Origin: Bifidobacterium breve | Lineage (GTDB): Bacteria; Actinomycetota; Acidimicrobiia; Acidimicrobiales; Ilumatobacteraceae | Direction of reading: 5' to 3' | Assembly (NCBI GenBank): GCA_945893395.1 | Contig: CAMDEC010000008.1 | Coordinates: 1 to 42,328, forward strand | DNA: 42,328 bases | Shown here: positions 36,452 through 42,328 of the stretch, piece by piece | How positions within the stretch are numbered: the first letter of the stretch is position 1 | Layout of the letters: every line of letters starts with the position of its first letter | The notes under the pieces: model-generated | What the model was told of the DNA's origin: nothing | What the model saw: the letters and a program-made list of their open reading frames with translations, nothing else | Databases searched by the model: none | Position numbers and translations under genes: made by a program

Positions 36452-37492
36452 TTAGAGACCTCTTACATAATCAATAACGGCGCCAATTTGCTCATCTGTC
36501 AATACCAAACCAAAGGCTGGCATTCGACCCGAACCTTGGCCTTGCTGACCGTACCTCTTGCCGAGTTCGCTGCCGCCCTTGATGAACTCGATCATTTCAT
36601 CACGTTGCGGAAACTGTCTGACTGATGATCCACCAGTTAAGTTCGGACCGAAAGCGCCACCGCCCGTAATTTCTGGCTCACCATACGACCAACCCTTGGT
36701 ATGACAGCGCGCACATGAATAATTTCCGCTGCCTAAATCTAAGTTGAACAACGCTTCTCCGAGAGATGCGTAAGTTCCCGCCTTGACAAGTCGCTCGGCC
36801 TCGGCTTGGATCTCTTGTTGTTTTTCATCGGGCAATTTGCCGTTTTCGTCACGCGGAATTTCAATGCTCTTGACATATTCAATGACCGTTTGAATTTGCT
36901 GTTCGTTCATCGGGCCACCACCAACCAAACCCCATGCCGACATTGGCGAGAAAGGTCGACCGTATTCAAGGATGAATCGAACTTCTTCTTCGCTGTAACG
37001 ATAAAAAACCGTGTTGATTGCTGGCGCCTTCCAATTGACTTGTTTTACTTGGCCAGTCTTTGGATCTGAAATCGCATACGACGCGACGCCGCCGCCGCCC
37101 TTCATTCCCCCGTGGCAACCGGCGCAGTTATAGCCGCCATCGGCCGTCGTGGAGAACAACCCGGTGCCCCAAGTTTCAAATTGGTGTTGAAATTCTTTTT
37201 CGGCACCGACCATGCGACCGGGTTCAAGAATCCAATAAAGCGGTAGTGCAATCGTTGTGACGGCAAGACACAGCAGACCAATCAACTGCGTACGCTGAAT
37301 TTTTTCGCCCTCGAGTCGCTCGTCGTCATAATAAGGCTTGCGGTTTGCGGCAAGTTTGATCTCTGCACCAATCTCGCGCTTCGACGAGCGCAGATTGCCC
37401 AAGCCGTAGATAACCCAACCCAGAACTGAAACAAGCAAAATCACCCAAGCGATCGTGGTTGTTGTATCGGCGAGCATTACTGCGAGATGCAC
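36452..37492 (-). CDS. Membrane-anchored diheme cytochrome c of the bc complex
   Basis: A 346-residue protein with two N-terminal helices (about 12-32 and 70-88) and two class I cytochrome c domains. The heme sites are C123-x2-C126-H127 (CAGCHGG) and C260-x2-C263-H264 (CARCHTK); candidate Met ligands are M184 and the Met of GRMPAFG near 323. It would take electrons from the Rieske protein and hand them to a terminal oxidase, like actinobacterial diheme QcrC. Its start, GTG at 37492 or ATG at 37477, directly follows the Rieske stop. Confidence 0.92.
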   Translation of the reverse strand: MHLAVMLADTTTTIAWVILLVSVLGWVIYGLGNLRSSKREIGAEIKLAANRKPYYDDERLEGEKIQRTQLIGLLCLAVTTIALPLYWILEPGRMVGAEKEFQHQFETWGTGLFSTTADGGYNCAGCHGGMKGGGGVASYAISDPKTGQVKQVNWKAPAINTVFYRYSEEEVRFILEYGRPFSPMSAWGLVGGGPMNEQQIQTVIEYVKSIEIPRDENGKLPDEKQQEIQAEAERLVKAGTYASLGEALFNLDLGSGNYSCARCHTKGWSYGEPEITGGGAFGPNLTGGSSVRQFPQRDEMIEFIKGGSELGKRYGQQGQGSGRMPAFGLVLTDEQIGAVIDYVRGL

Positions 37493-38344
37493 TTAGTGTC
37501 CACCCGTTCCACCAACACAGTGTGGACCTTCTGCTTCTTGACCAGTTGTGTTCGTTCCAATTGGCGGACCACCAAAAACTGTGCCCGTATCGATGACGAC
37601 CATTCCGTTATTCACCGAAACTCCAAAACGATCCATGCCTCGCGGTGCTGGTCCACCCTTTTTTTCACCAACACGGTTGTACTGCGAGCCATGACACGGA
37701 CATTCAAACCATTGCGATGTTTTGCATTCAGGCACACGACAACCAAGATGTGGGCACTTCTGATACAGCGCGACTATTCCAGAGGTCATCCCACTGAACA
37801 CCGGTGCTTGCCCGGCATAAATTGCGTCAGCTTTGGCAATCGCTTCTTTTGGATATTCGGTTACCCATGATCGAGCTTCAGGCAAATACAAGAAGCCCTT
37901 GTTGGCACGAATCTTGCCGACAACTTCCTCAAGTTTCCCAGCGTTGATTTTTGAGCCGAAGCCACCGTCGGCACCTTTCCACAAAAAGGCGATCAGTGCG
38001 GCGGCGAAACCACCAAGGCTTGCGCTCATCAAAGTAACCGTGGCACGATTCAAAAATGCTCGACGCGATTCATCAACTGCTTCTCGGTCTGGTAAAACCC
38101 ACGGCTCAATTTCGGCGGTCGGTATGACCGCAACTGCGGTGCTCCGCGAAGCCGAGGCCTCAGCCTCGACATCACGACGCACGTTGCGTGATGACTTTTT
38201 CGCATCGCGATCACGCTTGCGAGTTTCACGCGACAACACACCCACACCGCTCATATCAGAACGCCGACTTGCCGTAAGCACAACGCCCAAGCCGAGCACG
38301 GCAAGAACAGCAATCGCAATGGTGATGATCGTCGTCGAGTTCAT
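37493..38344 (-). CDS. qcrA: Rieske [2Fe-2S] protein
   Basis: A 283-residue protein. An N-terminal helix (about 5-25) is followed by a charged, Arg/Lys-rich cytoplasmic segment, a twin-arginine-like SRRAFLNR motif at 93-100 and a second helix (101-121), then the Rieske fold. Cluster ligands are C197 and H199 (CPHLGC) and C215 and H218 (CPCHGS); C202 and C217 form the usual disulfide. The Tat-type insertion signal fits folding of the cluster before export. It accepts electrons from menaquinol at the Qo site of the b6/subunit IV pair. Confidence 0.95.
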   Translation of the reverse strand: MNSTTIITIAIAVLAVLGLGVVLTASRRSDMSGVGVLSRETRKRDRDAKKSSRNVRRDVEAEASASRSTAVAVIPTAEIEPWVLPDREAVDESRRAFLNRATVTLMSASLGGFAAALIAFLWKGADGGFGSKINAGKLEEVVGKIRANKGFLYLPEARSWVTEYPKEAIAKADAIYAGQAPVFSGMTSGIVALYQKCPHLGCRVPECKTSQWFECPCHGSQYNRVGEKKGGPAPRGMDRFGVSVNNGMVVIDTGTVFGGPPIGTNTTGQEAEGPHCVGGTGGH

Positions 38345-38359
38345 ATCAGTTTTATCCGA

Positions 38360-39079
38360 TCACAATTCGAAGAAGATGCCTTCCCGCCAAGGGAAGACAA
38401 AGTTGAAACCGGGGCCCCTGAAGAAAGAGCCGATAATTACGAGTACCGCCCAGAACATTAAGTGCACTGTGAACAAACCGGTCATGAACTTTCTGTCTTC
38501 TGGACGATTTGACTCGTTGCGATCCAGATACGGGGCGAACATCAGCGCAATCAGACCCATGCCCGGAATCGTCACACCAGCAATCATCGGGTGGAACATC
38601 GTCAGAAGTTCTTGCAATCCGAGAAAGTACCAAGGTGCTTTTGAAGGATTAGGCGTCTGATTGAAGTTTGCCGCCTGCAACAGTGGGGCGTTCACAAACC
38701 ACGAGAAAACAAATGTAAACGCTGTGCACGCAAGCGCGGCAACAAACTCGATGCCCAACAAGTGTGGCCAAGTGTGCACCTTGTCAACTGGCACCGCTTT
38801 AACGTCTTGAATTGAACCTGATTTGACGACCGTCAACAAGCGTTGCGTGTGACCACCAGGTCCGGCACCAAATGGCACGCCACCATTGGCTGGTGCTGCG
38901 ACTACTACGCTGCCGACTTTTTCGGCAACTGCAACCGCACTCTTGTTTCGATCTAGCAAATCGCTTGGAATACGCGACGCATCAGATGCTGGTGCAGCCG
39001 CAGCTCCGCCCGCACCGGCGGCTGCTTTTTCGCGCGCTTCTTGTGCGCGCTTTAAAAGATGTTCTGGAATACCGGCCAT
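38360..39079 (-). CDS. Cytochrome b C-terminal half (subunit IV-like) with N-terminal PEHLL tag
   Basis: A 239-residue protein. Residues 1-16 (MAGIPEHLLKRAQEAR) are identical to the N terminus of the cytochrome c encoded divergently at 41043, and IPSDLLDR at 37-44 looks like a second, degenerate copy. An Ala/Gly-rich linker follows. From about 107 come three helices equivalent to cytochrome b6f subunit IV. The Qo-site PEWY motif reads APWY here (KAPWYFLGLQELL), a low-potential/menaquinone-type variant. The ATG overlaps the cytochrome b6 stop by one base. The fold call is firm; the tag's function is unknown. Confidence 0.93.
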   Translation of the reverse strand: MAGIPEHLLKRAQEAREKAAAGAGGAAAAPASDASRIPSDLLDRNKSAVAVAEKVGSVVVAAPANGGVPFGAGPGGHTQRLLTVVKSGSIQDVKAVPVDKVHTWPHLLGIEFVAALACTAFTFVFSWFVNAPLLQAANFNQTPNPSKAPWYFLGLQELLTMFHPMIAGVTIPGMGLIALMFAPYLDRNESNRPEDRKFMTGLFTVHLMFWAVLVIIGSFFRGPGFNFVFPWREGIFFEL

Positions 39080-39864
39080 CAGAGAGGTCCTGAAATTCCG
39101 CCGTCTTTACGCACGCGCCAGAAATGGATCGCGAGGAAGATGACCGTCACGAACGGGAACAACAAAACATGCAACACATACCAACGCAACAAAGTTTCTG
39201 GACCAATTTCAACACCGCCAAGCAAAACAAAGCGAACTTGCGAACCGATAACTGGCGAGTAACCCATCATGTTGGTGCCCACGGTTACGGCCCACAGCGC
39301 GAGTTGATCCCATGGCAACAAATAACCGGTGAATGAAAGCAGCAGCGTCAACGTCAGCAGAATCACGCCGATTACCCAGTTGAACTCGCGCGGTGCTTTA
39401 TATGCACCGTGATAAAAAACTCGCGCCATGTGCAAAAATACCGTGAGCACCATCAAGTGTGCACCCCAACGATGCATATTGCGCACCATCAAACCGAAAG
39501 TCACCGAAGTATGCAGTGACTGAATATCTTGCCACGCGTTAGCCGATGTCGGGCGATAAAAGAACATCAAGAAAATGCCGGTGATCGTCAGCAAAATAAA
39601 CAAAAAGAAGCTCAAGCCACCCAGACAAAGCGTGTAACTGACTTTTACCGCATGGCGCTTTACTTTGACCGGATGCAAGTGATAAAGCACAGAGTTCATG
39701 ACAACATAAGAACGATTTCTCGGTGAGTCCGAATAGCCCTTGCGGAAGATCGAACCCGGTCTGAAAATCGAGTTCCAGGCTTGGCTTGACTGCGTCGACT
39801 CATTGAGTTTGGTCATGCGCTGTTTAATCGTTGGACGAGATTTTTGCTCAATCATCTTTACCAT
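39079..39864 (-). CDS. qcrB: Cytochrome b6-like subunit (N-terminal half of cytochrome b)
   Basis: A 261-residue protein with four heme-carrying helices after a 60-residue cytoplasmic extension. Heme ligand pairs are H131/H145 and H232/H247; the 15-residue step in the second pair is the b6 type rather than bc1 type. C80 in CLGG aligns with the Cys that covalently holds the extra heme c-n/c-i in cytochrome b6f and in Bacillus-type complexes. RPTSANAW and SFTGYLLPWDQLALWAVTV are standard. The ATG at 39864 follows a GGAGAAA ribosome-binding site. It pairs with the separate subunit IV gene downstream. Confidence 0.94.
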   Translation of the reverse strand: MVKMIEQKSRPTIKQRMTKLNESTQSSQAWNSIFRPGSIFRKGYSDSPRNRSYVVMNSVLYHLHPVKVKRHAVKVSYTLCLGGLSFFLFILLTITGIFLMFFYRPTSANAWQDIQSLHTSVTFGLMVRNMHRWGAHLMVLTVFLHMARVFYHGAYKAPREFNWVIGVILLTLTLLLSFTGYLLPWDQLALWAVTVGTNMMGYSPVIGSQVRFVLLGGVEIGPETLLRWYVLHVLLFPFVTVIFLAIHFWRVRKDGGISGPL

Positions 39865-39880
39865 TTAATTTTCTCCATTA

Positions 39881-40294
39881 CTAAAATCGCATGCCGTACG
39901 AATAGCCGTGGTTGTTTGTTCGCATGTGAGTTTCGCCCGTGGCTGGCGCAACCCCAACTTTGCCAAGAATTATCACACCGGTTGGACAACGGTCGACGCA
40001 CAGCGCACAACGCGTGCAAACATCATCGTCAATAATGAACACAACTTTGTCCGAAGGGTCTTCGCCGGGCATCTCGGTGCCACTCGACTCTGAGATTGCA
40101 TCCGGACTGACCATGAAGATGCACTTCCACGGGCAAATGTCAACGCAACCTTCGCACATGATGCACTCTGACTGATCGATGTGAATGAACTGCTTTGGTT
40201 TAACCGCCTTGTTCAAATACTCGGCATCTACCTCAACGAGTTGATACTCATCGGTATACGGCATCATCGGTGGGTTTGCGTCAGTTTTTGCCAT
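39881..40294 (-). CDS. 2x[4Fe-4S] ferredoxin-like protein in the bc operon
   Basis: A 137-residue soluble protein. Cluster ligands are C44, C47, C50, C54 (CIMCEGCVDICP) and C93, C96, C99, C103 (CTRCALCVDRCP). The two sites are separated by about 40 residues, longer than in simple bacterial ferredoxins. It lies between a membrane protein and cytochrome b6 in a respiratory operon, so it may be a subunit or electron partner of the bc complex, or serve complex I. These roles are inference; the cluster binding is not. Confidence 0.9.
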   Translation of the reverse strand: MAKTDANPPMMPYTDEYQLVEVDAEYLNKAVKPKQFIHIDQSECIMCEGCVDICPWKCIFMVSPDAISESSGTEMPGEDPSDKVVFIIDDDVCTRCALCVDRCPTGVIILGKVGVAPATGETHMRTNNHGYSYGMRF

Positions 40295-40297
40295 CGC

Positions 40298-40774
40298 TCA
40301 ACTCTTCTTCACCAACGGACGGCCATAACTAGACGAAACAACTTCTTTAGTTGTGACCACCCCACGCTTTTGCCACCAACTGAACAGGTAGATCATCAGA
40401 CCAATATAGAAAACATGGATAACTACGACGACGATGTCACGAATTGCTTCGTAACTAATGGTGATCGGAAAGCTTCCACCAACGGTGTCAGACTTCAAAA
40501 TGTTGAACGGTCCGTAAACGAGTTTGTCTTTTCGCCAACCCAATTCTTTGTCAGCATGGTCGATGAATTGGTGCGGTACAACACCGAACGCGAGAAACAA
40601 AACCAAGAAGATGTAAGCGGAACCGAGCATCGCTTCACCCCAAGTTGCCTTTCGATCAGACCTTCGACGTTGGCCGATTGGAATGACCACAAGACTCATC
40701 ACGGTGGTGACGACAAACGAAAACAGGAACGCTTGATTGACCCCTGGCCACCTGAGAATGTCTATTGCGAGCAT
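40298..40774 (-). CDS. Unrecognised membrane protein, first gene of the bc-nuo operon
   Basis: 158 residues with three likely helices: AFLFSFVVTTVMSLVVIPI (about 15-33), an AYIFLVLFLAFGVV segment and a C-terminal VVVVIHVFYIGLMIYLFSWW. A polar loop of about 40 residues with HQFIDHADKELGW lies between helices 2 and 3. It resembles no family I can name and has no cofactor motif. It ends three bases before the ferredoxin gene, which suggests they work together. The ATG at 40774 has only a distant AGGAAAGG upstream, so the start is less certain. Confidence 0.8.
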   Translation of the reverse strand: MLAIDILRWPGVNQAFLFSFVVTTVMSLVVIPIGQRRRSDRKATWGEAMLGSAYIFLVLFLAFGVVPHQFIDHADKELGWRKDKLVYGPFNILKSDTVGGSFPITISYEAIRDIVVVVIHVFYIGLMIYLFSWWQKRGVVTTKEVVSSSYGRPLVKKS

Positions 40775-41042
40775 CGCTTGAGGGCTTGCCTTTCCTCGTA
40801 AAAATCTGTTTTTAGCCTAGTCGGGTTGTCATTAAGGACAGTATTTGCGAGGCAATAGTTAATGACTCGTTGGTCACAGAAGTTGCATAGCGCTCAACAT
40901 TCAACGACATTTCTCTTAGTCATCAACATCTATCATTGTGGATGTGTCTTATTTTTTGGTTGTGCATTCGTGAACTTCTTAATCTCGACATTGGTGGGTC
41001 TAACCTATTGAAAGATAGTTAGGAATCGATTCAAGGAGAATT
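40775..41042. promoter_or_regulatory. Divergent control region for the bc-nuo operon and the cytochrome c gene
   Basis: At 268 bases this is the longest non-coding stretch in the window. It separates the first gene of the bc-nuo operon from the divergent cytochrome c gene. On the minus strand TAGGCT (40819-40814) is a possible -10 of the TAnnnT type. On the plus strand a clearer promoter and an inverted repeat lie next to the gene. No RNA gene or ORF is convincing here. Confidence 0.5.
40991..41038 (+). promoter_or_regulatory. Candidate promoter, operator-like hairpin and RBS of the cytochrome c gene
   Basis: TTGGTG (40991-40996) and GATAGT (41014-41019) are separated by 17 bases and fit a sigma-70-type promoter moderately well. 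CTAAC plus TAT (41000-41008) mirrors ATA plus GTTAG (41015-41022) with a single bulged C, so an eight-pair inverted repeat overlaps the -10. The ribosome-binding site AAGGAG is at 41033-41038, four bases before the GTG start. The ribosome-binding site is firm; promoter and operator are candidates. Confidence 0.4.
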
Positions 41043-41867
41043 GTGGCTGGAATACCCGAGCATCTACTTAAGCGGGCTCAAGAAGCACGCGACAAGGCAG
41101 CCGGCAAAACTCCCGCCGCAGATGCCGGTGAACCAACGCCAAATCTTCCCGCTAAAACATCTGAAGCCAAACCTGTGCCTGCGGCCCAAGTTGCGAGCGC
41201 TCCGCCACCGCCACCTCCGGATCCAAGTTATGTAGTCGCCGCCAACACACGAAAAAAGATTCCATTTTGGGCAATGGCCACTTTGAGTCTCTTGCCTTTT
41301 TGGGCACTGTTGTATGCATTGTCAGTCAAGCCTCAAGAAAAAACGGTTGAAGGTCCGCTCGCAATCGGTGCGGGAGTTTACGGAACATGCGCAGGGTGCC
41401 ACGGTGCAGCCGGTGCCGGTGGCGCTGGACGCGCTCTGCACCAGGGCGAAGTCTTGAAAACTTTCCCAAAGATCGAAGACATGTTGAACTTCGTCTACAC
41501 AGGTTCGCAAGCATTTATTTCTGCCGAAATCAAAATTTATGGCGACCCTAATCGCGAAGGTGGGGCGCACGGGACGCTCTCATACAACGGCAACCCGATG
41601 CCACAACAAGGGGAAAAATACGGCGGCGGTCTGACCGACGCAGAAATTCTCGGAGTCGTATGCCATGAAAGATACGAAATCGGTGGTGCCGACGAAGAGA
41701 GCGAAGAATGGAAGAACGAGTACGAGATGTGGTGCTCGCCTGAGTCTGAAATATTTCAAGGTCTCGAAAATGGATCAGTGAACTACGACAATCTTGCTGA
41801 AACATTTGCAGCGTTGCCGACGCCGCCGGCAAATGTCGGCACAGACCCCCGCCCCTCGGGAAAATAG
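41043..41867 (+). CDS. Membrane-anchored monoheme cytochrome c with N-terminal PEHLL tag
   Basis: A 274-residue protein starting at a GTG with a strong AAGGAG site. Order: 16-residue tag MAGIPEHLLKRAQEAR (identical to the subunit IV start), an Ala/Pro-rich linker ending in six prolines (54-59), one helix (74-95), then a cytochrome c domain with C116-x2-C119-H120 (CAGCHG) and a candidate Met ligand in NPMPQQG near 182. It has an acidic C-terminal region (ADEESEEWKNEYE). The tag and linker should lie in the cytoplasm and the heme outside. It likely accepts electrons from, or docks with, the bc complex encoded divergently. Confidence 0.93.
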   Translation: MAGIPEHLLKRAQEARDKAAGKTPAADAGEPTPNLPAKTSEAKPVPAAQVASAPPPPPPDPSYVVAANTRKKIPFWAMATLSLLPFWALLYALSVKPQEKTVEGPLAIGAGVYGTCAGCHGAAGAGGAGRALHQGEVLKTFPKIEDMLNFVYTGSQAFISAEIKIYGDPNREGGAHGTLSYNGNPMPQQGEKYGGGLTDAEILGVVCHERYEIGGADEESEEWKNEYEMWCSPESEIFQGLENGSVNYDNLAETFAALPTPPANVGTDPRPSGK

Positions 41868-41930
41868 ATCGAAACCGAGATCCACCCCCTTGATCTTTCC
41901 AGCGAAGTAAAAAAAATACTTCGCACAGAG

Positions 41931-42328
41931 GTGCTCGTCATCGGTGGCGGTCCCGCCGGTTCGGCCGCCGGATTTTGGTTGGCGAAACTTGGACACGATG
42001 TAACGATTGTCGAACGCAAAAAGTTTCCACGCGAAAAAACTTGTGGTGACGGTCTTACACCGCGTGCCGTGAAACAGCTGGATGACATGGGACTGAGCAC
42101 AGAACTTGAAAAATTTCATCGCTACGAGGGTCTTCGTGCAACTGCCCATGGCATCGCACTCGAGCTGCAATGGCCGACCCATCCGATTTACCCGCGCTAT
42201 GGCTATGTGGTGCGTCGCCGTGAACTTGACATGATGGTCGCTCGCAACGCGCAAAATGTCGGAGCAAAACTTCTTGAAGAACACGAAGCCGCGGCGCCGA
42301 TCATGGAAAAGGGTTGCGTTCGCGGCGC
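41931..42328 (+). CDS. Geranylgeranyl-reductase-family FAD oxidoreductase (5' part, runs off the window)
   Basis: Only the first 132 or so codons are present. The FAD-binding VLVIGGGPAGSAAGFWLAK fold opens the protein, followed by EKTCGDGLTPRAVKQLDDMG and YVVRRRELD, all typical of the geranylgeranyl reductase family. Actinobacterial members such as MenJ saturate the menaquinone side chain, which would fit the respiratory genes here; the substrate is inferred. The GTG at 41931 is the only acceptable start in frame, yet protein-like sequence in the same frame continues upstream to the cytochrome c stop at 41867 without a stop codon, so the true start is uncertain. Confidence 0.85.
   Translation, partial: MLVIGGGPAGSAAGFWLAKLGHDVTIVERKKFPREKTCGDGLTPRAVKQLDDMGLSTELEKFHRYEGLRATAHGIALELQWPTHPIYPRYGYVVRRRELDMMVARNAQNVGAKLLEEHEAAAPIMEKGCVRG

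Overview
This window looks like chromosomal DNA from a free-living, aerobic, high-energy heterotroph. GC content is moderate (about half by eye) and genes are very tightly packed: most neighbours overlap by 1-4 bases (ATGA or GTGA junctions) or lie within 20 bases. A full 14-subunit complex I whose NuoD carries an actinobacterial-style HTG motif, a b6-like menaquinol:cytochrome c oxidoreductase, a geranylgeranyl-reductase-family flavoprotein (menaquinone tail reductase type) and frequent GTG starts suggest a planktonic actinobacterium, perhaps Acidimicrobiia. That placement is inference. I see no mobile element, CRISPR array, tRNA or rRNA.

Layout. 79-4348: a YajQ-family gene (+), acetyl-CoA synthetase (-), an EamA transporter (+) and a family-2 glycosyltransferase (-). 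4414-15905 (-): a first complex I operon with 11 subunits in the order nuoA-B-C-D-H-I-J-K-L-M-N and no nuoE, nuoF or nuoG, ending in a MidA/NDUFAF7-type methyltransferase gene that overlaps nuoN. 15993-18686 (-): a three-gene operon of glutamine amidotransferase, NAD-dependent epimerase and polyprenyl-phosphate-type glycosyltransferase. 18788-20715 (+): threonine dehydratase and a peptidase C26 amidotransferase. 20730-35619 (-): a complete nuoA-N complex I operon. 35625-40774 (-): immediately upstream and probably co-transcribed, a b6f-like complex (membrane protein, 2x[4Fe-4S] ferredoxin, cytochrome b6, subunit IV, Rieske protein, diheme cytochrome c, membrane protein). 41043-42328 (+): divergent from it, a membrane-anchored monoheme cytochrome c and the start of a geranylgeranyl-reductase-family gene.

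How it fits together. The second complex I takes NADH electrons to menaquinone. The neighbouring b6-like complex oxidises menaquinol and passes electrons to c-type cytochromes, one of which shares a 16-residue N-terminal peptide with the complex's own subunit IV.

The first complex I is the unusual part. It has no NADH module. Its NuoD and NuoH have lost several residues that line the quinone chamber in canonical enzymes: Tyr and Asp in NuoD; the Glu-Arg pair and one loop Glu in NuoH. All proton-channel Lys/Glu residues of NuoL, NuoM and NuoN remain. NuoD1 also keeps the arginine that NDUFAF7 methylates in mitochondria, while NuoD2 has threonine there, and the methyltransferase gene sits in the NuoD1 operon. 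The first complex is therefore a candidate proton-pumping machine with an unidentified electron donor and a remodelled acceptor site.
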